Positions 1-6,292 of a stretch of 10,027 nt of DNA are shown here, piece after piece. This stretch comes from UBA11524 sp034104265. Lineage in GTDB: Bacteria; Bacillota; Clostridia; Christensenellales; Aristaeellaceae. The stretch is taken from NCBI GenBank assembly GCA_034104265.1, contig JAXEEE010000146.1, positions 1 to 10,027 on the forward strand. The letters run 5' to 3'. A model generated the notes under the pieces. It was not told where the DNA came from. It ran no database searches and saw only the letters and a program-made list of their open reading frames with translations. A program made the position numbers and the translations under genes. Positions within the stretch are counted from its first letter, which is position 1. Every line of letters begins with the position of its first letter.

Positions 1-2
1 GT

Positions 3-51
3 CCAGAGAGCCGAAGGCTCTTTGGCGAGGGTCTGGGGCGAGGAGCCCCAG
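3..51. other. Two tandem hairpins at the left edge
   Basis: Two GC-rich inverted repeats lie side by side. The first has arms at 3-12 and 16-25 (CCAGAGAGCC / GGCTCTTTGG, one G-T pair, 3-base loop GAA). The second has arms at 33-39 and 45-51 (CTGGGGC / GCCCCAG, perfect, loop GAGGA). Neither is followed by a long T-run on either strand, so they are poor stand-alone terminators. Paired hairpins of this kind between genes are typical of REP-like intergenic elements, but that identity is an inference. The start of the window may cut the element. Confidence 0.4.
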
Positions 52-55
52 CGTC
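39..55. repeat. 17-bp direct repeat, copy 1
   Basis: CGAGGAGCCCCAGCGTC occurs here and again, identical, at 131-147, with a 92-bp offset. After one mismatch the match continues for three more bases (CCC). This copy also supplies the loop and right arm of the 33-51 hairpin. A 17-bp exact repeat in under 200 bp is unlikely by chance even in GC-rich DNA. It probably marks an intergenic repeat family. Confidence 0.55.
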
Positions 56-130
56 TCCCACTTTTCACGCGTGTTCAGCATGACCGAAGGCGAGCAACTC
101 AATCGCGGGCCGGGTGTGGGCACTGCCCAC

Positions 131-147
131 CGAGGAGCCCCAGCGTC
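131..147. repeat. 17-bp direct repeat, copy 2
   Basis: Identical to 39-55. Unlike copy 1 it has no matching left arm for a CTGGGGC hairpin. Instead a compact palindrome, GTGGGCACTGCCCAC (116-130), sits immediately upstream. The two copies therefore share a core but differ in flanking structure. Confidence 0.55.
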
Positions 148-161
148 CCCCGATTCCTGCC

Positions 162-192
162 CATAAAATCAGCCCCCGCATACCGCGAGGGC
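162..192 (-). terminator. Terminator of the moxR-DUF58-transglutaminase operon
   Basis: Read on the minus strand, a hairpin with 8-base arms (GCCCTCGC / GCGGGGGC, one U-G pair, 5-base loop) begins 6 bases after the transglutaminase stop codon. It is followed by a TGATTTTAT stretch (163-171). The wobble pair works only as RNA from the minus strand, which fits a rho-independent terminator for this operon. The U-tract is short and broken, so its strength is uncertain. Confidence 0.6.
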
Positions 193-198
193 CGATCA

Positions 199-2475
199 TC
201 AACGGGTGAAGTCGCGCTTCTTCAGAGTAACGAAGGCCCGCAGCAGCGTCAAATGAACAACCTGATACCACTTCAAGCCCGCCTTTATCCGGCTGTACGC
301 GTCCATCGCCATCGCAGTCTCCTCAGGTTCGGGATCCAGCCGGCCATAGAAGACCAGCGCCTCGCATTCGCCCAGAGGCAGCAGGGGAACGCTCAACCGG
401 CGCAGACTGTCAATGCGCCGCATGTGCGCCATCGGCGATTCGCTGGCCTGCCGGGACAGGCCCTGAATCCGCAGACAGTCGTATACCGCCTGCATCCATA
501 CGCTCCAGCGGCCCAGCTCGTTCTTCTGACGATCCGCCATGCGTTTGGGCTGCGTCAGCAGAATCCGCACGGCAGCTGCCGCGACCGCCAGCAGCAACAG
601 CAGCAGCCATAGCCAGAGCAGGTTCGGCGGATTCTGATCGTCCTCCGGCGGGGGCAGGGGCTGATCTTCGGGCGTGGGTGTGGGCTCGTCCTCCGGCGCG
701 GGGGATGGCGTGGGCGTGGGCTCCTCGTCCGCGGCGGGCGGCTCATCCTGGGGCGGCGGCGTGGGCAGCTCGTCGGGATCCTCTTCATCGTCGGAGGAAT
801 CATCCTGCCCGCTCTGTCCCGCGCCATTGCTGCGCTGCACCGGCGTGGCGTCGAAGGTCAGCCAGCCGAAGCCCTCGAAGTATACCTCCGTCCAGGCGTG
901 GCCGTCCAGACCCGTCACCCGGGCAACGCCGCTTGCGTCCGGCTCCGCCAGATAGCCCTCCACGTACCGCGCGGGCAGACCCACCATTCGGCACAGCACC
1001 GTCATCGCGGAGGCAAAGTAGGTGCAGTAGCCCTCCTTGGTGTTCAGCAGGAAGTTGGACACAAAGTCCACATTACCCGGCTGTATTTCCACGTCCATGG
1101 CGTAGCGGTAGGTGCGGCCCATGTAGGTCTGCAGGGCGTTGGCCTTGTCGTAGGGGGTCGCTGCGTCTGCAGTGATTTTGGCTGCCAGGTCGTACAGCTC
1201 CTGCTGCAGATGATCCGGCAGACGGGTGTAGTCCCGCAGGATGGCCTCGTAGGCCGGGTCGTCGTTCTCGGCGCAGGCGGTCACCAGCGTGCCCAGGCCC
1301 GCTTCGCCGCCGATCATCAGCGGCGCGTAAACCGTGTAGGTGTCCCCCGGCTGCAGATCCCGGGTGGCGAATACCTCGCTGGAGGAATTGAAGTAGGGCA
1401 CCAGATCGCCCCCGGGCTGCAGATCCCGGATGCGCTGGGGCACAAACAGGCTGCTGGCGCTGGAGGATACCATCCGTACCGTGACGGGATGCACCGCCAT
1501 CAGGCCGGTGTCCCCGCCCAGGGCGCCCCCGGGCAGAAAAGCGTTGTACACGCTGTCCCGCTCGCTGCGCCACTGGGGCGATACCCACAGGTACCGCCGG
1601 CCGGACTTGGTGTCCACCCAGATACGGCCGGTGTATTCATCCTTGACCGTGGCCCGCAGGTAAGTGCGCTTGGGGGTGGTGACCAGCATCACCGGGTCGT
1701 CGTCCGGGGAGGCGGGGCCGCCCAGCTGGGACTGGCCCTGGGGGTAGTAGCCCTCGGTGGCCAGGGTGAAGACGTTGCGGGGCTCGGTGAAGAACAGGTA
1801 GTCGAAGATGGTCTGGCGGAGCTTGTCGGCAGCGTCCTTCAGGGGGGCGATGGCCACCCCGCCGGAGGGGACGATCAGGTACGCCGCCAGGGCCAGCGCC
1901 GCCGTCATGGGCAGGATGCGCCGCAGGGGCAGCCCCTCATGCTGGGCATGGATGAGCAGCGTCACCGCCGCCACCACCGAGGGCAGCAGGTATACCATGG
2001 CGCCGGGGCGATCCCCCAGCCACAAAAGCACAATGGCCAGCGCCAGCACCAGCAGCGCCGGATAGGCCCCGGCGGAGCGGCTGGTCAGCACAAAGGCCGC
2101 CAGAGCGCACAGCACGGAAAGCAGCGCAGCGGTCTCCATGCCCACCAGGGGCAGGGCGGAGAAAAGTCCCGTCATGTGCAGCGTGGCCGCCCGGAGAATA
2201 TCCAGCAGCGTCACTGTGCCGTCCATGAACGTCAGCCACGAGGCAAAGCCCACAGCCACCGCGCTGCTGAGGGCCATGGCGCTCCACTTCCGCGCCGAGC
2301 AGACGGCGCATACCGCCGTAATCCCCAGGGTCAGTGCTGCCGCAAGATAGGCGTAGGCTGTCAGCTCCAGCACGGCCAGCAGCGTCAGCGCCAGGCCGAA
2401 GCCGAAGAGAAAGGCCATCAGGCCGTGTACGAGAATACCCCTCCAGTCAACGGAGGATGCTTTGCGCCTGTTCAG
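199..2475 (-). CDS. Membrane-anchored transglutaminase-like protein (TgpA type)
   Basis: This is the third gene of the moxR operon. Residues are numbered from the first ATG (2418). About six or seven hydrophobic segments fill residues 1-185, followed by an extracytoplasmic region. A transglutaminase/protease-like core carries an apparent Cys-His-Asp triad: Cys465 in KEGYCTYFASA, His507 in GHAWTEVYF and Asp523 in FDATP. Then come an acidic Pro/Thr/Glu-rich linker (about 536-599), one membrane helix (599-620) and a cytoplasmic tail resembling the DUF4129 tail seen in this family. The catalytic residues look intact, so an active cysteine enzyme at the cell surface is plausible; the substrate is unknown. 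The start was chosen at CTG (2475-2473), 7 bases after AGGAGGT. It adds 19 residues, including a basic NRRK stretch that fits a cytoplasmic N-terminus. The first ATG (2418) has no well-spaced ribosome site, and no in-frame ATG, GTG or TTG lies between the upstream in-frame stop and that ATG. Confidence 0.9.
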   Translation of the reverse strand: MNRRKASSVDWRGILVHGLMAFLFGFGLALTLLAVLELTAYAYLAAALTLGITAVCAVCSARKWSAMALSSAVAVGFASWLTFMDGTVTLLDILRAATLHMTGLFSALPLVGMETAALLSVLCALAAFVLTSRSAGAYPALLVLALAIVLLWLGDRPGAMVYLLPSVVAAVTLLIHAQHEGLPLRRILPMTAALALAAYLIVPSGGVAIAPLKDAADKLRQTIFDYLFFTEPRNVFTLATEGYYPQGQSQLGGPASPDDDPVMLVTTPKRTYLRATVKDEYTGRIWVDTKSGRRYLWVSPQWRSERDSVYNAFLPGGALGGDTGLMAVHPVTVRMVSSSASSLFVPQRIRDLQPGGDLVPYFNSSSEVFATRDLQPGDTYTVYAPLMIGGEAGLGTLVTACAENDDPAYEAILRDYTRLPDHLQQELYDLAAKITADAATPYDKANALQTYMGRTYRYAMDVEIQPGNVDFVSNFLLNTKEGYCTYFASAMTVLCRMVGLPARYVEGYLAEPDASGVARVTGLDGHAWTEVYFEGFGWLTFDATPVQRSNGAGQSGQDDSSDDEEDPDELPTPPPQDEPPAADEEPTPTPSPAPEDEPTPTPEDQPLPPPEDDQNPPNLLWLWLLLLLLAVAAAAVRILLTQPKRMADRQKNELGRWSVWMQAVYDCLRIQGLSRQASESPMAHMRRIDSLRRLSVPLLPLGECEALVFYGRLDPEPEETAMAMDAYSRIKAGLKWYQVVHLTLLRAFVTLKKRDFTR
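622..813 (-). repeat. Acidic Pro/Thr-rich linker with internal repeats
   Basis: This stretch encodes residues 536-599 of the transglutaminase-like protein (numbered from the 2418 ATG). It is made almost only of Asp, Glu, Pro, Thr, Ser, Gln and Ala. The block EPTPTP occurs twice (residues 566-571 and 578-583), encoded by near-identical 18-base units at 706-723 and 670-687, 36 bases apart. It looks like a flexible, negatively charged tether between the catalytic domain and the last membrane helix. It is a likely site of length variation. Confidence 0.65.
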
Positions 2476-2482
2476 CCGGATG

Positions 2483-2489
2483 ACCTCCT
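2483..2489 (-). promoter_or_regulatory. Strong Shine-Dalgarno that points to a CTG start
   Basis: The minus strand reads AAAGGAGGT, an almost full anti-16S match, followed by 7 bases and then CTG (2475-2473) in frame with the transglutaminase-like protein. No ATG, GTG or TTG in that frame lies at a suitable distance. The site therefore supports either a rare CTG start or a base error in an original ATG. Confidence 0.65.
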
Positions 2490-2504
2490 TTCATCATATA
2501 GAAG

Positions 2505-2538
2505 AAAAAATCGGATTGCGCCCGCATCACGCCGGCGC
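2505..2538 (-). terminator. Possible weak attenuator inside the operon
   Basis: On the minus strand, arms at 2531-2538 and 2518-2525 can pair (GCGCC plus GC, interrupted by a G-G mismatch, 5-base loop). Seven bases later comes a run of six T (A-run at 2505-2510 on the plus strand). The loop contains the DUF58 stop codon. The mismatch and the gap before the T-run make it weak. It could let part of the transcripts end before the transglutaminase gene. Confidence 0.35.
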
Positions 2539-3681
2539 GGGGGTGACGTAGCAGACCTCCACCTCCGCCTGCTGCAGCTTGCTGACCATGCCCAGCACCA
2601 GCGGATCGTCCGGGGTGAAGGTGACCAGATACAGCCGGACGGTTGGGCCCATGCGCTTCATGCGGATCATCACGTCCACAATCCGGCTGGACAGCCGGGC
2701 GGAGATGACCACCGTCGCACCAACGCGGCGCATGCGGCGGGTCTCCAGCAGCAGCACCCGCTCGAACTTGTCCGTCTCGGAAAAGTCCACCCGGGCCAGG
2801 TTCTCCAGGATCAGGGGCATGCCCATGTTCTTCTCCAGCTCGATGGGGTGTGCGCCCATCAGGGGCAGGCGCACCGCGTGGTCGGAGCCGGCTTGGCTGG
2901 CCATGATGGAGGCGGCGGTTTCCAGCAGGGTATCGCGGATGTCCGCCTCGGCCTCCGGGTGGCCCCAGGAGGGCGGCGGCGAGCAGTCCATCAGCACCAG
3001 GGCGTCGGACAGCACCGGCTCCTCGTAGCGGCGGACCATCAGGTCGCCCTTGCGGGCGGAGAGCTTCCAGTGGATCTTCTTCATGGCGTCGCCGGGCTGG
3101 TAATTGCGGAAGTCCGCCGGGTTGGACACGTCCTCCGTGGCCCGGGCCATCACCTCGGAGCCGGGATCCCCGGGGGCGAACTTCAGCGCCTCCACGGAGA
3201 AGGGCATGGGCAGCACCAGCAGCTCCTCCGTGCCGGTTTTGGGAATGACGGTTCTGGCGAACATGCCGAACACGTCCTCCACCGTGCAGGAGCGCACGCC
3301 GGGGCAGGTCACGCCCACGTGGGCGGCGTGGAAGGGCAGGGTGAGCCTTTGCGTCTTGCCGGGGGCGTCCTTGAGGCGCACCTGGGTCTGCGGCGTGTCC
3401 GGCGTGGCGTAGAGCTCCAGCAGAATCGGCGCGATGGGCAGAATTCCCCTGTGGCGCACCGTCACCTCCAGGGTGACGCTCTCCCCGCGCTGCACCGCCC
3501 GGCCGGACAGCCCGGAGGAAACCGTCATCGTCCGGGAGGCCCACTCCACGGCGATCAGCCCGCTGAGCATGGCCAGCAGGATCAGCACGCCGCCGAAGAG
3601 GAAGATGGGGCTCCCGGTGGAAAAGGCCGCCAGCAGCAGCGCGAAGGCAACCGCCAGCGGCAGGGTCAGGCGTACTTTCAT
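2527..3681 (-). CDS. DUF58 domain protein
   Basis: A 384-residue protein. The start is the ATG at 3681, whose bases form the ATGA overlap with the moxR stop, so translation is probably coupled. Two hydrophobic segments (about 5-22 and 25-45) anchor the N-terminus. An extended beta-rich region follows, and then the DUF58 signature RNYQPGDAMKKIHWKLSAR at about 192-210, with RRYEEP after it. LMDCSPP (about 230-236) resembles the first strand of a von Willebrand A-like fold, although the metal-site serines are not clearly kept. DUF58 proteins are the usual partners of MoxR ATPases, probably as the client or adaptor. The biochemical role is not known, and nothing here narrows it further. Confidence 0.92.
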   Translation of the reverse strand: MKVRLTLPLAVAFALLLAAFSTGSPIFLFGGVLILLAMLSGLIAVEWASRTMTVSSGLSGRAVQRGESVTLEVTVRHRGILPIAPILLELYATPDTPQTQVRLKDAPGKTQRLTLPFHAAHVGVTCPGVRSCTVEDVFGMFARTVIPKTGTEELLVLPMPFSVEALKFAPGDPGSEVMARATEDVSNPADFRNYQPGDAMKKIHWKLSARKGDLMVRRYEEPVLSDALVLMDCSPPPSWGHPEAEADIRDTLLETAASIMASQAGSDHAVRLPLMGAHPIELEKNMGMPLILENLARVDFSETDKFERVLLLETRRMRRVGATVVISARLSSRIVDVMIRMKRMGPTVRLYLVTFTPDDPLVLGMVSKLQQAEVEVCYVTPAPA

Positions 3682-4625
3682 AGCTTGACAGGCACCGCCA
3701 CGTTCTTCAGAATGTTCATGACCACCTGCTCCGGGGTGATGCCCTTCATGCGGGCCTCGGGGTTGAGGGACACGCGGTGGCACATCACCGGCAGGGCCAT
3801 GTGCTGCACGTCCTCGGGGAGGATGAAGTCCCGCCCGTCCAGCAGGGCGCAGGCCTGGGCTCCGTGGATCAGCGCGATGGCCGCGCGGGTGGAGATGCCC
3901 AGCTGCAGGGCGGGATCCTGGCGGGTGGCGGCGGCGATGGTCGCCACGTAGGAGCGTACCTCCGGCGAGCAGTACACCTGGGTCACCATCTCCTGCAGGG
4001 CGATCACGTCCTCAGCGGTGCAGACGGGCTCAATGGTCTCCATGGGCTTCACCGCGCCGGAATAGCGCTCCAGCACGTCCATTTCCTGCTCCACCGTGGG
4101 ATAGCCGATGGAGATGCGCAGGAAGAAGCGGTCCATCTGGGCTTCGGGCAGGGGATAGGTGCCCACGAACTCGCTGGGGTTCTGGGTCGCCAGAACGATG
4201 AAGGGCTTGGGCAGGGGATGGGTGATGCCGTCCACCGTGACCTGGTGCTCCTCCATGACCTCCAGCAGAGAGGATTGCGTCTTCGGGCTGGTGCGGTTGA
4301 TCTCGTCCGCCAGCACCACCTGGCTCATCACCGCACCCTCCTTGAACTCCATCTGCCCGGTCTTGATGTTGATGAGGGTGTAGCCCGTCACATCCGAGGG
4401 CATCAGGTCGGGGGTGAACTGAATGCGGCGGAAGGAACAGTCCAGGGACTTCGCCAGGGCGCTGGCCAGAGTGGTCTTGCCCACGCCCGGCACGTCCTCG
4501 ATGAGGACATGGCCCTTGCACAAGAGGGCGATCAGCGCATATTCAATGGCCTCCTCCTTGCCGACGATGGCCTTGCCAATGTTGCTTTGCAAGGCCTGAA
4601 TCATCCTCCTGGGCTGCTGCTGCAT
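3678..4625 (-). CDS. MoxR-family AAA+ ATPase
   Basis: A 315-residue protein, the usual length for MoxR. The start is ATG 4625, preceded by GGAGG at 4634-4638 with 8 bases between; the reading frame stays open upstream, but those in-frame starts are unsupported. Walker A is DVPGVGKTT (44-52) and Walker B is VVLADEINR (103-111, with Asp107 and Glu108). Sensor-1 lies in LATQNP (145-150). EAQMDRFF (161-168) carries the arginine expected near the subunit interface. The C-terminal lid follows, including STRA and the LPEDVQHM motif typical of the family. MoxR proteins act as ATP-driven chaperones for vWA/DUF58-type partners. The neighbouring DUF58 and membrane transglutaminase genes suggest a cell-envelope maturation role. 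It is the first gene of the operon, with its own promoter at 4662-4690. Confidence 0.95.
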   Translation of the reverse strand: MQQQPRRMIQALQSNIGKAIVGKEEAIEYALIALLCKGHVLIEDVPGVGKTTLASALAKSLDCSFRRIQFTPDLMPSDVTGYTLINIKTGQMEFKEGAVMSQVVLADEINRTSPKTQSSLLEVMEEHQVTVDGITHPLPKPFIVLATQNPSEFVGTYPLPEAQMDRFFLRISIGYPTVEQEMDVLERYSGAVKPMETIEPVCTAEDVIALQEMVTQVYCSPEVRSYVATIAAATRQDPALQLGISTRAAIALIHGAQACALLDGRDFILPEDVQHMALPVMCHRVSLNPEARMKGITPEQVVMNILKNVAVPVKL

Positions 4626-4661
4626 ACCTGATGCCTCCAAATCACAAAAAGATTTCACCAT

Positions 4662-4690
4662 AGTATAACCAATATGTGACGATAAATCAA
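4662..4690 (-). promoter_or_regulatory. Promoter of the moxR operon
   Basis: Read on the minus strand: -35 TTGATT (4685-4690), a 17-base spacer and -10 TATACT (4662-4667). Transcription would start near 4655, about 30 bases before the moxR ATG. The left arm of the inverted repeat at 4671-4707 lies inside this spacer, so a protein bound there would block RNA polymerase. Confidence 0.75.
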
Positions 4691-4707
4691 GCATCCGGAC
4701 ACATATT
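4671..4707. promoter_or_regulatory. Inverted repeat between divergent promoters
   Basis: AATATGTG (4671-4678) and CACATATT (4700-4707) are perfect 8-bp inverted arms with centres 29 bp apart, close to three helical turns. One arm is in the spacer of the moxR promoter. The other ends 3 bases before the -35 of the birA promoter. The geometry suits a dimeric repressor acting on both directions, but the binding protein is unknown. The arms do not resemble the classical BirA operator. Confidence 0.45.
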
Positions 4708-4710
4708 TCC

Positions 4711-4739
4711 TTGCCAAGCGGGGGCTGATGCGGTACAAT
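4711..4739 (+). promoter_or_regulatory. Promoter of birA-acpS
   Basis: -35 TTGCCA (4711-4716), a 17-base spacer and -10 TACAAT (4734-4739), each one base from consensus. The predicted start is near 4746, leaving a leader of roughly 65 bases that becomes AT-rich just before birA. Confidence 0.72.
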
Positions 4740-4812
4740 AGCAAGGCGGGAGGCGGGTTTGCGGCCTCTGAAGAAATTGTAACAAAATTGACATAAAGTG
4801 AGGAAACACCCT

Positions 4813-5778
4813 ATGAAAACCATCCTGGAGATGCTCGCCCCGGGCGAGTACGTCTCCGGCGAGGCCATCAGCCGCGTGCTGGGGGTCAGCCGGGCGGCGG
4901 TGTGGAAGAAGATCGGTGCGCTGCGGGAGGCGGGCTGGCAGATCGAGTCCGGCGGGAAGCGGGGCTACCGCCTGCTGGCGGGGGATACCCTCGAGCCGGC
5001 CCTGTGGACCTGCAGTCTGACCACACGGAGCCTGGGCCGGGGGGAGAACCGCTACCTGCAGCAGACCGGCTCCACCAACACGGAGGTCAAGCAGATGGCC
5101 CTGTCCGGCGCGCCCCACGGGAGCCTGTGCCTGAGTGAAAAGCAGCTGGCGGGCAAGGGAAGGCTGGGCCGGGCCTGGGCGTCCCCCGAGGGGAAGGGGC
5201 TGTGGCTGTCGGTGCTGCTTAGGCCGAAGCTCTCCCCGGAGCGCGCGCCGCTGATCACCCTGTGCGCCGCCGTGGCCATGGCCCGGGCGGTGGAGGAAAC
5301 CTCGGGCATCGCCGCGCAGATCAAGTGGCCCAACGACCTGGTGTATGAGGGCCGGAAGCTGTGCGGGATTCTGCTGGAGATCAGCGCGGATCCCGACAGC
5401 ATCGAGTACGTGGTGGTGGGCACGGGGCTGAACGTGCTGGAGGGGGCCTATCCGCCGGAGCTGGCGGACAGGGCTGCGGCCATTGCGGAATTCACCCGGC
5501 CGCCCCTGCGCAGGACGATCCTGACCCACTACCTGGCCGCGCTGGAGGACGCCCTGGCCCGGCTGGAGCAGTCGGGCATGGCGGGCATCGCGGAGGAATA
5601 CGCTGCCCGCTCCTGCACCCTGGGCAGCCGGGTGAACGTGGTGGGCGCGGTGAACCTGACCGGCACGGCGGAGGCCCTCGACGAGGGCGGCGCGCTGCTG
5701 GTGCGCACGGAGGACGGCGTGCTCCACCGGGTGCTGTCCGGGGACGTGTCGGTGCGCGGGGTGATGGGCTATGTGTAA
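4813..5778 (+). CDS. birA: Bifunctional biotin-protein ligase / biotin repressor
   Basis: A 321-residue protein. It joins biotin, via biotinyl-AMP, to the carrier lysine of biotin-dependent carboxylases such as acetyl-CoA carboxylase. An N-terminal winged helix-turn-helix (about 3-55, with VSGEAISRVLGVSRAAVWKK) means it can probably also bind DNA as a biotin-sensing repressor. The ligase core has STNTEVK (87-93), the adenylate loop GKGRLGR (114-120, GRGRRGR in E. coli), KWPND (171-175) with the conserved lysine, and GILLE (185-189). A small C-terminal SH3-like domain follows from about 270. ATG 4813 was preferred over the in-frame GTG at 4798 because GAGG sits 9 bases upstream of the ATG and nothing comparable precedes the GTG. 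No biotin synthesis genes or convincing BirA operator are in the window. Confidence 0.95.
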   Translation: MKTILEMLAPGEYVSGEAISRVLGVSRAAVWKKIGALREAGWQIESGGKRGYRLLAGDTLEPALWTCSLTTRSLGRGENRYLQQTGSTNTEVKQMALSGAPHGSLCLSEKQLAGKGRLGRAWASPEGKGLWLSVLLRPKLSPERAPLITLCAAVAMARAVEETSGIAAQIKWPNDLVYEGRKLCGILLEISADPDSIEYVVVGTGLNVLEGAYPPELADRAAAIAEFTRPPLRRTILTHYLAALEDALARLEQSGMAGIAEEYAARSCTLGSRVNVVGAVNLTGTAEALDEGGALLVRTEDGVLHRVLSGDVSVRGVMGYV

Positions 5779-6130
5779 GGGGCTGGGGCTGGATCTGTGC
5801 GGGATCAGCCGCATGGAGCCGCTGCTGGCGGACGGCCGGTTCCTGGAGCGGTACTTCACCGGGGCGGAGGCGGACTACATCCGCAGCCGCGGCGCGGGCG
5901 CTGCCCAGTCCATGGCGGGCATCTGGGCCGCCAAGGAAGCCCTGCTGAAGGCCGCGGGCCGGGGTCTGACCCTGCCGCTTAGGGAAATCGAGGTCTGCCA
6001 CGGCCCGGCGGGGGAGCCCTTCTACCGCCTGCACGGCAGTGCGGCCCAGGCCCTGCCGGGGGCCTTCCTGCTCTCCATCACCCACGAGGGAGACATGGCG
6101 GCGGCGGTCTGCCTGTGGACAGAGGGCTGA
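5771..6130 (+). CDS. acpS: Holo-[acyl-carrier-protein] synthase
   Basis: A 119-residue protein, the normal size for AcpS. It transfers 4'-phosphopantetheine from CoA to the serine of acyl carrier protein, activating it for fatty acid synthesis. The two family signatures are present: GLDLCGISRM near the N-terminus (magnesium ligand Asp8) and WAAKEALLKAAGRG at 52-65 (Glu56). The C-terminal SITHEGDMAAAV strand is also typical. The start overlaps the last 8 bases of birA, so the two are probably translationally coupled. The pairing makes sense because both enzymes fit cofactors onto carrier proteins of fatty acid synthesis. No clear terminator follows; the T-rich stretch after 6130 lacks a preceding stem. 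Confidence 0.93.
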   Translation: MCKGLGLDLCGISRMEPLLADGRFLERYFTGAEADYIRSRGAGAAQSMAGIWAAKEALLKAAGRGLTLPLREIEVCHGPAGEPFYRLHGSAAQALPGAFLLSITHEGDMAAAVCLWTEG

Positions 6131-6131
6131 A

Positions 6132-6184
6132 TGCAATTTTTCTATGCAATTTATATCTTTTCGTCGAAGATTCGCATTGCAATT
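6132..6184. repeat. Three TGCAATT repeats before the sugar operon
   Basis: TGCAATT occurs at 6132-6138, 6145-6151 and 6178-6184; the first two share the longer ATGCAATTT. The third sits within ATTGCAAT, a perfect palindrome that covers the -35 of the promoter at 6177-6205. TGCAAT at 6145-6150 and ATTGCA at 6176-6181 also form an inverted pair, with a small hairpin (ATCTT / AAGAT, 6155-6171) between them. The pattern is what an operator array for the downstream operon would look like, but no regulator gene is nearby. Confidence 0.45.
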
Positions 6185-6205
6185 CCGGCCCGGTTCATGT
6201 ATCAT
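6177..6205 (+). promoter_or_regulatory. Promoter of the isomerase-oxidoreductase operon
   Basis: -35 TTGCAA (6177-6182), a 17-base spacer and -10 TATCAT (6200-6205). The predicted start is near 6212, giving a leader of about 80 bases that contains a stem-loop. It is the best sigma-A type match in the 162-base gap between acpS and the next gene. Confidence 0.65.
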
Positions 6206-6228
6206 TAACAGTAGCAGGTTCTGCGCAT

Positions 6229-6258
6229 TTCCGCCCCGGCGGGAGGCCGGAGCCGGAA
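6229..6258 (+). other. Stem-loop in the leader of the sugar operon
   Basis: TTCCG (6229-6233) pairs with CGGAA (6254-6258). After an internal loop (CC / AGC), CCGGC (6236-6240) pairs with GCCGG (6246-6250), closing a 5-base loop GGGAG. It ends 35 bases before the start codon, well clear of the ribosome binding site, and has no U-run. It may stabilise the messenger. It is too small to be called a known riboswitch class. Confidence 0.4.
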
Positions 6259-6292
6259 TGGGCAAATTCATACTTTGAAGGAGGAAACGCAT

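Noticed and set aside
22..612. 196-residue frame at the left edge, plus strand
   Set aside because: It runs over hairpins and then antisense to the transglutaminase gene. Its end is a Gln run created by the antisense of a leucine/alanine membrane helix.
3682..3783. Longer N-terminus for the DUF58 protein
   Set aside because: The 34 extra residues are Pro/Gly/His-rich and out-of-frame shadow of moxR. The ATG at 3681 gives the classic ATGA overlap and leads straight into a membrane helix.
898..3951. 1017-residue open frame on the plus strand
   Set aside because: It lies antisense to the transglutaminase and DUF58 genes. Its product is rich in His, Gln, Gly and Arg with no domain, which is the usual shadow of high-GC coding DNA.
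4788..4793. Consensus TTGACA as a second birA promoter
   Set aside because: A -10 element at normal spacing would fall on the start codon itself, and nothing TATAAT-like is there.
4777..4797. Possible BirA operator before birA (TTGTAAC half-site)
   Set aside because: Only one half resembles the known site; no matching GTTACAA-like half lies at the required distance downstream.
4626..4868. Longer N-terminus for MoxR
   Set aside because: It would run through the promoter region and into birA. The ATG at 4625 has a well-spaced GGAGG and matches the family's usual start.
4687..5859. 390-residue minus-strand frame over birA
   Set aside because: It is the antisense shadow of birA, which has all its ligase motifs. 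The composition (His, Pro, Arg, Gln) is not protein-like.
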